NCBI GenBank assembly: GCA_003254925.1
Contig: QANZ01045227.1
Coordinates: 115,918 to 179,917 of the forward strand
Origin: Chamaecrista fasciculata
Lineage: Eukaryota > Streptophyta > Magnoliopsida > Fabales > Fabaceae
Reading direction: 5' to 3'
DNA length: 64,000 nt
A program made the position numbers and the translations under genes. Each line of letters begins with the position of its first letter. The stretch's first letter is position 1. Below are positions 1 through 11,810 of the stretch, in pieces. Under the pieces are notes generated by a model, which did not search any database, had not been told where the DNA came from, and was given only the letters and a program-made list of their open reading frames with translations.

Positions 1-290
1 GTGAACCCCCGGGCCCAACTCACCTAAAATTTTCTTTCATAAAATAAAAAATGGGATATATATAATTATGTGAACATATTCAATAATTTGAAACTAAAAT
101 GAACCATTATTAAAATATATCAGAATAATTTGAATATTTTAAAAAATAAAAAAATCTCAATAAACATTGGACTTTGTTATGATAATCAATAATCAATATT
201 GTTAATAAAAAATAAAATAAAATAATCTAATTTTAAATTATTTAAATCTTAAGAATATAAATTCTTGAAATAAGTGACTTAAAATTTAAA
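1..290. other. AT-rich intergenic DNA
   Basis: AT-rich sequence with no open frame, repeat or RNA signature I can support. It ends at the target-site duplication of the neighbouring inverted-repeat element. Confidence 0.6.
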
Positions 291-459
291 GGTTATTAAT
301 TGAGTAAACTCCTAAATTGATCCCTGGATTATTGGGTCGCTGATAGATTGGTCCCTGATTTATGGAAATTGACAAATAAGTCTTCGAATTTTACTAACGT
401 TAGTCAAATTGGTCCTTCCGTTAAGTTGCCGTTAACCAACATGATGACGTGTCCGTTAA

Positions 460-494
460 CTGCTGACGTGGCACGTTAAGTGCCACGTCAGCAG
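460..494. repeat. Palindrome with two ACGTGGC cores
   Basis: A 15-bp stem (CTGCTGACGTGGCAC paired with GTGCCACGTCAGCAG) flanks a 5-nt centre. Each half carries ACGTGGC, the core of G-box/ABRE sites. A diverged inverted copy lies at 2173-2207 in the other arm of the same element. Confidence 0.75.
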
Positions 495-719
495 TTGGAC
501 AACTGAAAAAAAAAAAAACGCCACTGTGCGTGTCACATCAGCATTAATAATAAAAAAACTATTTCATTCAAAATTCATTCCCTGAGTTATATTTTTATCT
601 CATTATTCTCAATTTCCCCTCTTTTTCATCATCTTCATTCATTTTAGTCCCAAATCCTCAAAATAAAATTGTAAAGTGTCCCAAAACTCTTCCAAACATT
701 CAAGTTTAGTCCTTAAAAG

Positions 720-1245
720 TATTAAAAACCCTAAAACTTAAACCCTAAACCCTAAAATCCTAAACCCCAAACCCTAAAACCTGAACCCTAAAATCCTAAA
801 ATTATAAAGTGTCCAAAAATTCTTCTAAACATTTCAATTTAGTCCTTAAACTCTAAAGCCTCAAACCCTAGAACTCCAAACCCCAAACCCAAAACTCTAA
901 AACCCCAAACCCTAAACCCTAAAATCCCAAACCCCAAACCCTAAAATCCCAAACCCCAAATCCTAAAACCTTAAACCCTAAATTCTAAAACCCCAAATCC
1001 CAAACCCTAAAATCCCAAACCCCAAACCCCAAATCCTAAAACCTTAAACCCTAAACTCTACAACCCCAAACCCCCAAACCCTAAAATCCCATACCCTAAA
1101 CCCTAAATCCCAAACCCCAAACTCAAACCCCAAACCCCAAACCCTAAAATCCCAAACCTTGAACCTTGAACCCCAAACCCTAAAACCTAAAACACCAAAC
1201 CCCAAACTCTAAAACCCCAAACCCTAAAATCCCATATCCTAAACT
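720..1245. repeat. Degenerate telomere-like array, left arm
   Basis: Irregular tandem run of AAACCCTAAA and AAACCCCAAA-type heptamers, close to the plant telomere unit CCCTAAA but with many C and A variants. It forms the inner part of the left arm of the long-TIR element, so it is an interstitial array and not a chromosome end. Confidence 0.85.
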
Positions 1246-1384
1246 CTTTGGTTTATTATCTATTCATTTAATTAGAGGACCAATTTGTCTAACATATTAA
1301 ACTATTTTGATTAATTCGGGGAGTGATTTGAATATTACTGATGCACGTCACAATTGTTGAACTTTAATGTACAATTAGAATTCT

Positions 1385-1946
1385 GATTATGGTTTGGGGT
1401 TTTAGAGTTTAGGGTTTGTGTTTGGGGTTTGAGGTTTTAGAGTTTGGGGGTTTAGGGTTTAGGGTTTTAGAGTTTGGGGTATGAGATTTTAGGATCTAGG
1501 TTTGGGATTTTGGGTTTTAGGGTTTGGGGTTTGGGGTTTTAGAGTTAAGGACTAAATTGAAATGTTTGGAAGAATTTTGGGACACTTTATAATTTTAGGA
1601 TTTTAGGGTTTTAGGGTTTATGATTTTAGGGTTTAGGGTTTTAGGGTTTGGGGTTTGGAATTTTAGGGTTTAGGGTTTTAGAATTTAGGGTTTAAGGTTT
1701 TAGGATTTGGGGTTTTGGATTTTAGGGTTTGGGGTTTGGGATTTTAGGGTTTGGGGTTTGGGGTTTTAGAGTTTGGGGTTTGGGGTTTGGGGTTCTAGGG
1801 TTTGAGGTTTTAGAGTTTAAGGACTAAATTGAAATGTTTAGAAGAATTTTTGGACACTTTACAGTTTTAGGATTTTAGGGTTTTAGGGTTTAGGGTTTAG
1901 GTTTTAGGGTTTGGGGTTTAGGATTTTAGGGTTTAGGGTTTTTAAT
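1385..1946. repeat. Degenerate telomere-like array, right arm
   Basis: Run of TTTAGGGTTT and TTTGGGGTTT-type units, the reverse complement of the array in the left arm. The two arrays are separated by about 140 bp of unrelated sequence and could fold into a very long hairpin. Confidence 0.85.
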
Positions 1947-2658
1947 ACTTTTAAGGACTAAACTGGAATGTTTGGAAGAGTTTTGGGACACTTTACAATT
2001 TTATTTTGAGGATTTGGGACTAAAATGAATGAAGATGATGAAAAAGAGGGGAAATTGAGAATAATGAGATAAAAATAAAACTCAGGGACCTATTTGAATT
2101 TTGAATGAAATATTTTTTTTATTATTAATGCTGATGTGGCACGTAGGGATGGCTTTTTTTTTAGTTTTCCAACTGCTGACGTGGCACTTAACGTGCCATG
2201 TCAGCAGTTAACAGACACGTCATCATGTTGGCTAAAGGCAACTTAACAGAAGAAGGACCAATTTGACTAACGTGACCTAACAATCTGTGAGCGACCAATC
2301 TGTGAGCGACCAATTTGACCAATCTGTGAGCGACCTAACGTGACCAATTTGACTAACAGAGACGTCAATTTCGATAAATTAAGGACCAATCTGTGAGCGA
2401 CCTAACAATCGAGGGACCAATTTGAGAGTTTACCGGTTATTAATTGTTAAATTTTTTCCCCTTTACTTTTTCTTGGGAGCAAATTGAGTGTTGACTATTT
2501 GACTTCAGAAAAAGCACAAACATTCGCTTCCATTGGGCATAAATAATTTAATAAATAACCCAATTAAGTGATTTTTAATTCTCCAAAGGGTTTTTAAAAT
2601 GGCTTTAGCTTAGCTTACACCTTAAGTCGAGTAAGCCACTGCTACCACTTTGCCCTCC

Positions 2659-5600
2659 ATGGCTTCTTCTACTTCGTTCACGCTTCCTTTCTTCCTTCTC
2701 CTTCCATTCATCCTCTCTCTTCAAGGTAAATTTAATCATCATCATCATTATCTCCTGCATTTTTCTTTTCTTTTAAACATTCCATTTCTGGGTTTTCATA
2801 ATTATCTCAAAACCCCATGATTATACATTCAGTTTCATCCAAGATCATCCTTGAAGACGGCTACACGGTGGCCACAATCATCGACGGTCACAAGCTCAAA
2901 ATCAATCCTCATTCCGTGCTCCCGCAATACGGATCGTCCGATCTTCTCATTCTCGATTCTCTTAGTAGTGTTTTCTACACTGTACAGTTTCCCATATCCC
3001 AAGGTAGCATTTTTTTTTTTCGCTTAAAAATGGATAACTTTCGTCTTTCGCTACTTTAAATGATTATTTTTCGTTGTGGTCTAGCAGATAGTGTTGTTAG
3101 AAGGTTTTCTGGAGGTGGGTCTTTTGGATATGCAGATGGTGATGTGGGTTCTGCTCAATTTAACAAACCCAAAAGCTTCGCTGTTGATTTCAGAGGAAAC
3201 GTGTATGTTGCTGATAGAAGCAACCACGTAATAAGAAAAATCAGCAGTTCTGGTATATGCGTTCAAGCTTTTTTGTTTTTATCTGTTGTTGTATTTTTGT
3301 TGTATCATTTGGCGTAAAGGAGAGAAGGAGAAGGCTTATTGCTTTGGACTGCTACTATCTTGAAATAGCAATTTTTTTTTTTTTTTTGTAAGAACCAGTA
3401 GTATGCCCAGCCGACTGAAGCGTAAAATGGCAAATATGTTTTTAACAACATGATATCATGGTAAAAAATTTATAAGATTAAAGAGAGACAGCCCATGTTC
3501 TAAACTGCATTTCCATTAACTCTGCATGAAAAATTATGGGCCAAACACTTGAGTTGGAAGCATTTCTACATGGTCATTTGTTGATATTCATGAGCTCCAA
3601 TAATGACTTACCGTAAACTAAAAAGTACTTGTACTCTTCTGCTAGCTTGGATTGGATCACTGAATATAATAACAACTTCTGAATTCTGATGCATGTGTAT
3701 GTTCTTGGGTCCTAACTAGGTGTGACCACAATTGCTGGAGGTCTCTCACAGAAGTCGGGAAATAAGGATGGACCGGCTCAAAATGCAACATTTTCGGATG
3801 ATTTTGAGCTAGCTTTTGTTCCTGGCAAATGCACTTTGCTGGTGTCAGACCATGGGAATGGATTAGTTCGGCAGATTGATTTGAAGGAGGAAGACTGCAC
3901 CCTTGGATCCAAATCAGGTGAGATTTTTAAACTTGGAGTATATGAATTCTGGTAGTGTTTGACACAGTCATTTAATTTTCTTTTTTTCACATTTTTATGA
4001 TTTTGGTTTCATTTGCTTTTATTCCTTTTGTGTTGAATGATTAAGGCATCTGAAGTCAAGGTTTAAATTTTGTAAGTAGAAAAAAACTATAATGTGGTTA
4101 GAGTTGGTCATGTGAATGCAGATCTACTTATCTAGTGGATTATTATTATGAAATGCATCCACCACCATTAGTCTTGAAAACGAGATAGTTAAAACTATTG
4201 TGCCAATTTTGCAAGCTTATTTCTGATGTGATGTTTAACTGTAATAAGAAATTGCTTAACACTGGTTTTGGGGGTATCGAATGATAAGAGCTCAACCTCT
4301 TGAGAGCTTAAACTCTCCGTAGCATTCCTCTAATTGTAATTCTGTTTTTTCCAGTATTGATGGAGTATAGGCTTTAATTTCCTATATAAAACGGTGAGCT
4401 TGGTTCGGTTGAGAATAGGCAGATGGAACATGAATTTGTGGTGAAAATCCTTTTTTTAACTTACTTGGTACTAGAAAAATGTCAATTGGTAGGACTTGGA
4501 AGTGAAATGCTGAGTGCAGCTTATTTTCACTCTGGGTCAAATGGTCATGGCCTCTCTTCTCATGGCATCAAAGTAACGTCAAATGTGGGAGGAAAATTTA
4601 AACTTAAATTCCCATAAGAAATGTCACTTTGCCTACATTCCACGTTGACTCTATCAAACCCAAGGACTGAAATCATAACTTTTCCATACCATTCCATTGT
4701 TTCTCTTCTCCATTTTCCACCTTCTCTTCTAAGAATAGCTTGAATTAGAATCTATGAAGCATAGACACTTTATTTTGAGAGAGTGTCACCATGTTTGAAA
4801 CGTGTATGTGTCCGACATGCGTACAACACAATGCGACATATGCTTGACACATGTCCATGATTGTCAAAATTTAAAATCATTTTTTCGCGGCTCTTAACAC
4901 AATGAAAAATGGAAAATAAAATTGACATGTGACATATATCATGAATAGGTATTTTAAATTCATCAAGATTTATAGATATCTAATTGTCTCTTCATTTTTT
5001 GTTTACTATTGGAATTGCAATATATATACACATGACATGTCTTGTCATTTAATTTCAAGAATTTAGGGTGTAGATGTGTCCATGTCCCGTATTCCTGTCA
5101 GTGTCTGTGCTTCACAGATTGGGTCTTTTTGTGTAAAGGGATCGATCACTTGACAGCCTCATGTGAGAAGAGAGATTGATACAGTGAGTGTGGGACTCAT
5201 CACTGTTGGACCCCATACACTATATTTATTTCTTTGGGTACTATGGAGATAATTAAGGCTGGAGGCTGAGGGGACCAAACCCGCTTCCCAAATTTCTGAC
5301 ATAGCAATTTCCTCCTTGCATTTGGGAAACAATGGGCCACCATTGAGCATTAGGCTTTGTTGAATGTCAAACTTACCCTTCACCTACAAATGTCCTCTTC
5401 TTACTGTTAGGCCATTAAGGTTATATGTTTACAATTATGACTCTGCTGCATTTATTCTGCTTTCCCTTGTTTAAAATAGCCAAACAAGTAGATGATATCA
5501 CCCGGTCAGGACTTCCCTGCACACATTTCTCACTTCAACCATGCAGTGCTAATCTTTTCTGAAGTTTATTTCTTTTAATGAGATAATCTTTTGCATTATT

Positions 5601-6915
5601 TCTCCCTTATTTCTTTCTGTCTTCTCCCACCTTGTTGATGAGTAATTTTAGAACAATTCCTGCTTATCTAATTGTCTCGTTAAAGAGAGATTTTTTTTTT
5701 CTCATTTCCAAACTTGAGAACTTGAACAAATTGAAGACTCCCCCTCCCCTCTCTCCTCTGGACATGTCAGAGCATTATATAAATATTTCTTTATTAAAAT
5801 TATTCCTTCTTTTTAACCTGGTAAGTAACTTTGATTTAATTAGACTGAACTCCTAAGGCTTTATTTCGTTTCTCCAGGATTAGGTGCTGTTATGACTTGG
5901 ACTCTTGGATTAGGACTTTCATGTTTACTGGGAATAATAATTGGGTTTGTGGTCCGCCCTTTTATCTTGCCTCATGTAAGTCCCTTTTCATTTTCAATGT
6001 GAAGTTTCTTGAAAGAAACTTTAAACCTAGTCTATAAATGAACACGAGATAGCTGAACCAATCACTTCAAGTTCAAGCAAACTTTCTAAAGAAACTTAAT
6101 TTCGATATACTTGTATATTTATGAGAAATCTACTTTTTAGTCTTTAAATTTGTCCTAAAACTAGGATTTGGTCTTTGAATATTGAAAATACACTTTTCGG
6201 TCCTTGATTATTTTACAAACATCAATTATTTAGTCCTATAATGTTTCAGGGACTAAATAGTTAACGTTTGTAATAAAATCAGAGAGTAAAAAGTGTATGT
6301 CCAATCCAATATCCAGGGACTAAATTGGAGTTTTGACTTTCGAGACAAATTATCCATGATTGGTTTGAATCACTTATCTTTGGGAGATCAAGACTACTGA
6401 AGAATTTCGGTTTTTAACATGACAAAAAAGGACTGCTTACACCTTGTCTAACTGAACTTTGTAGACAGGAAGGCTCCAGGCCCCTCTTATTACTCGCGAC
6501 ATGGAAGCGTTGCCTAATCAATCTGGGGAAGAAAGTACCGACACTCTACTACGCCATCAAAAGCGCAGCTGTTAGCAGTAACTGCTCCTCTCTATATGCA
6601 CTGTTGAAGAAACTCTGGAGACTGAGTCTCTCTCATCTTCTTCTTATGTTTAAAATCAACAGAGTAGCTTCTTCTAGGTCATTCCAGGAACCTGTACCTT
6701 TGATAGATTTAGATTCCTACGTTTGTGGTGAGGTTGTAAAGTCCAGTAAGTATGATGATCAGATGAAGGATTTGATTAACTATGATGAAGGTCACATAGA
6801 TGCTACCAACAAAGTCCTTAATGAAGGTTATGATATCATAAAAGAGGCTAACATGGGCTTTGTTGAAGCACCAAAAGAGTCTGTGTGTAATTATGGTTTA
6901 GTGAAGAGGAGATAG
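2659..6915 (+). CDS. NHL-repeat membrane protein, 381 aa, 6 exons
   Basis: Exons: 2659-2725, 2833-3003, 3088-3252, 3720-3917, 5878-5975 and 6469-6915, all bounded by GT-AG, with intron phases 1,1,1,1,0. The product starts with a hydrophobic signal peptide (residues 1-22). A propeller-type region follows (about 24-200) with NHL signatures such as GNVYVADRSNHVIRKI and VTTIAGG. One membrane segment lies at about 205-228, followed by a 150-residue tail without a known domain. It resembles the plant NHL-domain family of Arabidopsis AT1G23880 and AT3G14860 (from memory); its ligand is unknown. The last exon needs the CAG acceptor at 6466-6468: the TAG acceptor four bases upstream shifts the frame and stops at 6575. 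Introns 4 and 5 carry a MITE and an inverted repeat. A longer paralogue faces it on the minus strand. Confidence 0.85.
4752..5117. mobile_element. MITE, copy A of a dispersed family (in NHL intron 4)
   Basis: Starts CTATGAAGCATAGACACT and ends GTGTCTGTGCTTCACAG, imperfect inverted termini. The interior has repeated GTGTCCGACAC-like words and an AT-rich centre. The same architecture recurs at 7517-8377, 12231-12537 and 33421-37164. No coding capacity. Confidence 0.65.
6148..6351. repeat. Inverted repeat in NHL intron 5
   Basis: About 200 bp whose arms are diverged inverted copies (TTTGTCCTAAAACTAGGATT against the complement of AATTGGAGTTTTGACTTTC). The arms contain GGTCCTTGATT and AGGGACTAAAT motifs like the other long-TIR elements here. 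No clear target duplication was found, so the ends are approximate. Confidence 0.5.
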
Positions 6916-7516
6916 AGGTTATTTGTAAGCCAACCTATGTTTTATGACTGACTGTCTTGTGTTTCCTTAGTAAACTACTCACATCTCTTCAATATAGCCT
7001 TGTGTTATGAGTCTATAATTGTAACTCCTGTAGTAATGTTCTTAAGAATATATTGTTATTAATCAATCTTTGATGTGTAGAAGTAAAATTGATGAAACTA
7101 TGGGAACTAGAGTTTTATTTATTTCAAATATAGGTCAAAAATTTATTTTGGTCTTTAAATTATAGGGTGAATTTTGTTTTGGTTCTCAAACTTAATTTGC
7201 TCCATTTTGATCTTAAAATTTTCTGTGTTTCACTGTCAATCCAAAATATAATTTTGTCTGATTTATGTTATCTTTGAGCATGATACTTGACCCGTACTTT
7301 TTTTCCCCCTCACATACATAATTGTTTCAATAGAGATCAAAATCTTCTTTCTCAGAAAGAAAATTCAATTGTAAATAACAATAGAAATTAAACAGAATAA
7401 TATTTCGAATTAACGGTCAAACAAACTAAAAAATTGAAGGACCAAACTGAACATAATTCCCATGAAATTTTTATCTTGGAAATTTAAGACCTTGTAAATT
7501 GTTTAAATGTATTTTC
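6916..7516. other. Shared 3' flank of the convergent NHL genes
   Basis: Holds the 3' untranslated region of the + strand gene. A weak inverted repeat spans about 7130-7490 (ATTTTGGTCTTTAAATTA against TTGAAGGACCAAACTGAA). No open frame is supported. Confidence 0.5.
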
Positions 7517-8377
7517 CTATGAAATATAGATACTTTAGTTTAAGGGTGTGTCATTGTGTCAGACATGTACGTGTCCGATATCTATACGACACATACTTAT
7601 AAGTTGGCAAAAGACCATTTCATGCTCCTAACGTTTGCGGTCATTTTTAGTTATGCCTCTAAGGTTTCATTTGTGTCAATTGTGCCCCCAATGTGAAACG
7701 TTAGTTTTAATTATGTTCCCAACTTTGACTCAATGCTGATGTGTCAATTTTTTTTTTCTGAATTGAACATGTGGCAAGATGACTGGATAAATAAAACATC
7801 CCTGATTTATTTTTTATCCACCATGGCATTTCCTACATGGATTTACATTCACTAAACCAAAAAATTACTTCATCTTTTTATCTTCATCTACGTAGGAAAT
7901 GTCACGGTAGATAAAAAATAAATCAAGGATGTTTTATTTATCCAGTCATCTTGCCACATGTTCAATTCAGAAAAAAAAAAAATATTGACACATAAGTAAA
8001 AAAGATTGACACATGTCAAAGTTGGGGGCATAATTGAAACTAACGTTTCACATTGAGGGCACAACTGATACAAATGAAACATTAGGGGCATAACTGAAAA
8101 TGACTGCAAAGGTTAGGGGCACGAAAGGGTCTTTTGCCCTTATAAGTTTTAGAACGAATTTCTTTTTCTTTTTTAACTTTAACACGACATATATTAAAAA
8201 ATAATGACACATATGACATGTAATATGAATAAATATTATAAATTTTAAAGTTTATCAAAATTTATGAATTTTTAAATATTTATATACACAAATATTATCG
8301 TAACATATTATATAATTTTAAAAATCTAACATATCCACATCATGTTCTGAGCCCGTATCAATGTTCATGATTCATAT
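7517..8377. mobile_element. MITE copy B, interrupted by a younger element
   Basis: Left end CTATGAAATATAGATACT and right end ATGTTCATGATTCATAT match the MITE family of copy A. The copy is split by the 533-bp element at 7606-8138; its left part carries GTGTCAGACATGTACGTGTC and its right part the AT-rich half. The nesting shows that this MITE is older than the insertion. Confidence 0.6.
7596..8148. mobile_element. TIR element, GGCAAAAG subfamily, with 10-bp target duplication
   Basis: CTTATAAGTT occurs at 7596-7605 and again at 8139-8148. The 533-bp element between them begins GGCAAAAGAC and ends GTCTTTTGCC. The arms are inverted over more than 200 bp each and are built from modules of about 30 nt around GCTCCTAACGTTT and GGGGCATAACTGA. 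No coding capacity. The TSD length and long TIR suggest a Mutator-like non-autonomous element. Confidence 0.85.
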
Positions 8378-8956
8378 CTATTAACAAGACAGATCTATGA
8401 GGTATTATAATCAGTTGTATTCTACCTTTATTAATCCAACGTGGACAGTATTAAATATCGAAAAAAAGTCTAAACATGTCACATCGCAATCGATATTTCT
8501 TTGGAAATTTGGAGCCACCAGCAAGTGGGTGGTGGGGTGGAGATTTTAAGGCTCTATCCTCAATTATTATCTGTCTTCCTCACAACTCCCTTTAGTCCAT
8601 ATTCTCATAATCACGTGTGAAAGCTATCATCTTCAATGGCCAATAAATTGGTAATAAAACAAGAAAATTAGGAGTATAATATATATATTTTTTTGTTATA
8701 GACTATTGAACCTGACAAGGGCATCACACATATATATAAAAGCATCCCAAAATTTCTTGACCCCACCCTCAGATATGCCTAGTATTTGGCAAAACTCTGA
8801 ATATAACAAATTCTTAGTATGAGGATGAGTTTTTTCTCCTTACTAGCATCCCATTGATTATACTAACTGTACTTGATGATGTCTTCCTCCCTCTATTTAA
8901 TCATTCTGGAGGAACTGAGTTTTACAATACTCTTAAAATTTCCTAACTGTATTTAC
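8378..8956. other. Intergenic, 3' side of the minus-strand NHL gene
   Basis: AT-rich DNA holding the probable 3' untranslated region of the minus-strand gene. No other gene or repeat seen. Confidence 0.5.
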
Positions 8957-11810
8957 TCAATACTTGTGGTGGGTAGTATAATATCCCATGGTGCCGATAC
9001 GAGATCGGATATTGTGATGATCATACAGAGATTCACCATAGTCCACAGGCTTGATAACCACAGACTCCCTCTTCCCATTTTGCTCCTGCACTGCCCCAAA
9101 CACTATCTCATTGGTTGTCTCGTTGCTTTGCTCGTAGTAGGTATGAGGGATCGATGACCGGTACTCGTGACGATGATGATGTTTCTGTTGCTGCTGCAGC
9201 TGGTTTTGTTGTTGTTGTTGCTGCTGCAACTGATGTAGATGCTGCTGCTGCAGCTGATCTCCATCCCATCCATTATAGAATGCTCGGCTTTGCCGCAGTT
9301 GTTGCATTTTCTCGGTATCCTTGGACATGAAAGGATATGTTTTTCGAGGGGTTGGAGCTCTGGTGTCGATAGAAGGGGGTTCATCTTCGTCTGGAATCAC
9401 GAAACTTTCCTGCACAGGCCACGTACCAGCATGCTTTTGAGGTTGATGGAACAGTGGTTGGCTTTGAAGTTGATAGCCTACCGGTTTTTTTCTAAACCCG
9501 GGAAATAATCCTCCCATTATCTCCACCACTGATGCCCCAGCATTGGCAAGAAGCTTCCCAAGGGATCCAAAGAAACCTTCTTCCTGCTTCTCAGGTTCAT
9601 TTTCTGTTGGAATTAAAGGAGGTCTGACAGACTTCAAGGGCTTCTGATATGGACTTGGGGAAATGCTTGAAATTGTTGGACTTTGATCCTACAAAAGTAA
9701 AATATAAATTTAATCATAAAAATTTGTTTCGCCGCTGGGTAAATAATCAGGGTAGCCTTGATTATGAAAGATTCTGAAATACAAATGCAAGGGTCTAGAT
9801 TTTGAGTGTACATCAGCATAAAGGTACAAGAAATGATCATTTGAAAACTATAGTCTATGGAATTAAAAGATGATTCTCCTGGGAAGTAACAAAATCCATT
9901 TTATTGTAAGATTGAGCACGGCGTTTTTGAAACATATTTTGGACACCTACTTTAACAGTTAAATTTAGTTTAGAAGTTCTCAACATGGAGAATCATACTA
10001 ATTCAGTGTCAATCATATGCATTCCGGCTTTCGCAACTAGTATAGTGCACCAAAAGTGAAAGTCAAGAGCTAGAGCACTCACATCCTGGGATGCTACAAT
10101 TGTACCGAGTCTACGTTGCAGCAATGCCAGCATATAGCCAAAGAAGCCAGCCCCAACAAGCATTGCAATTCCTGCAGTATTGAAAGCAATCAATCTTCAT
10201 TTGTGTTAGAAGAATTTCTAGAGACAAAAAACAGAGCTGATTTTGTTTACCAAGAGGAAATCCACTTCCATATTGATAAGCACAGTCATCAAAGTGAAGT
10301 TGAATCTCCCTGATGGCTTGGTTTCCTCTGTCTATGATGAGTAGAGAACAACTACTTCCGACATAAATCACATCAAAGTCATTAGAAAATTTAGCCTCTT
10401 CACTTGGTCCATCAACATGGCCTCCTCCGCGGCTCCATTTTCCACCAGCAATTGTTGTGACCCCTGCATGTAGAAATCTTAGTTCAATAAAAGTGTGTAC
10501 CTCTCAATGAACTCCGAAAAGCAGATACAACAATTAACCTAAAATACCACAAGATGAATAAAGAGACCCAACAAGGGGATAGGGAGAAAACATTATCCCA
10601 AGTATGACCAAATGTCTACCTGAATCGCTGATTTTCCTAATTGCCATATTCATAGTATCTGCAACATAGATATTTCCTCGGTCGTCAACTGTTATCCCCT
10701 TCGGGTGGTTCATCCTCGCCTCCCTGAGCTTCCCATCGACATGCCCAGAATATCCTTCAGCAGACCCTGCCACCAACTTTGGTCTACTATCTGCAGAATT
10801 GTTGAAAACATGATATTCTTTAAGTAGAGAAAATCTACACAATCAATATGAGCTCAACTATAGCAAAGCAATTTACCTAACAGCTAGAATTATAAGCCAC
10901 ATCAGCATAAAGCTAACATGCATGAACCAGAGATGACATAATCTAACTATTAGATGCACATTGCCTATTTTAATTGTTTCTTTTTAAGTTGCCACTCTTG
11001 CTCTCCGGTTGATCTATAAATCAAAGATGCAAAAAGATGTTAAAACACTTACAACATTTAGGTATTACAAAAATCCCTTGTAAAGTGCTGTCCTATGTTA
11101 AGATTCATTGATGTCATACAATGCAAGAAAGAAATCAGAAATCGGAGAAACTAGCTATGCACAAATCTAGTTCCATCAAACATCAATATCCATTATATTT
11201 GATACACTTACATAAAGAAAGTGAGGATGAAATCCTGTAAGTGTTACTATTAGCAGAATCCAGTATGAGAAGCTCCCCATTGGGTAAAAGCTCCACAGCA
11301 TAAGGCTCGATTCCAAGCTTGCTTCCATCAAATACAGTCTCAACAGTGTATCCACCTTCGAACTTCATCATCGGCCGGCCAGAAATCGCTGCGAGTCAAT
11401 ACACAACGAAATCGGCATTCCACATCATAATCATCAACAATCACCCGGAAGAAGAAAATGCGATAGAAAATGCGGAAAAAAAAATGCGAGCAGTAATAAT
11501 AATACGCTAGATCTGCACCTGTTTTGGTCGTTGCTTTGAGTGACCAAACCCATTTCGTGACAGCAGGCACAGCATTTGAGAGAAACCCACTAACAATCTC
11601 TGAAGCAAACAACCAAAGATTCAAAGAAAGGAAAAAATTAAGCTCAAAAGCAGAACTGAGAACTGAGAACTTGGATGAAATGGAAGTAGCTTATTATTAC
11701 GAGAAGTGAGACTCACTTGCAGGGGATGTAGTAGATGCAGCTGATGAGAGTGAGACGCCGCCAAACAGAACAAGAAGAATAAGACCCAACAAAAACAAAT
11801 TCCTACCCAT
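8957..11810 (-). CDS. NHL-repeat membrane protein with poly-Q tail, 518 aa, 7 exons
   Basis: Exons in order: 11717-11810, 11519-11599, 11212-11388, 10620-10790, 10251-10463, 10083-10171 and 8957-9688, all GT-AG, phases 1,1,1,1,1,0. The N-terminus is a signal peptide (about 1-25, leucine-rich, ending VSLSSA). The NHL region covers about 60-245 and includes GNIYVADTMNMAIRKI and VTTIAGG. One membrane segment lies at about 246-265. A long tail follows, with a glutamine-rich stretch (about 420-443), a short histidine cluster and the C-terminal motif YGESLYDHHNIRSRIG. Length and tail fit the Arabidopsis AT1G70280/AT1G23890-type family (from memory). It differs from its convergent neighbour by an extra 81-nt exon near the N-terminus and an unrelated, longer tail. 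Topology suggests the propeller is outside the cytoplasm or in the lumen and the tail is cytosolic; function unknown. Confidence 0.88.
9183..9258 (-). repeat. CAG/CAA microsatellite coding for poly-Q
   Basis: Within the last exon of the minus-strand NHL gene, a run of mostly CAA and CAG codons encodes about 19 glutamines interrupted by H, L and N. It is in frame and likely variable in length between individuals. Confidence 0.8.

Larger units (their letters stand above)
291..2445. mobile_element. Long-TIR DNA transposon (MULE-like, non-autonomous) with telomere-like arms
   Basis: The 11-bp direct repeat GGTTATTAATT (291-301 and 2435-2445) flanks an element of about 2.1 kb. Its ends are inverted copies: GAGTAAACTC at 302 and the complement of GAGTTTACC ending at 2434. 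The inversion continues inward for about 1 kb per arm, passing GTCCCT-type motifs, a 35-nt palindrome and telomere-like arrays. No transposase frame is present. Long TIRs with 9-11 bp target duplications are typical of Mutator-like elements, so that class is inferred. The right end lies about 225 bp upstream of the ATG of the + strand NHL gene. Confidence 0.8.

Noticed and set aside
720..1946. A chromosome-end telomere
   Set aside because: The arrays are degenerate, mirror-imaged and enclosed by the TIRs and target duplication of a transposon, with genes following.
6465..6575. Short C-terminus for the + strand NHL gene as the main product
   Set aside because: The longer frame from 6469 continues for 148 codons with family-like text (LATWKRCLINLGKKVP), so the 4-nt upstream acceptor is kept only as a possible variant.
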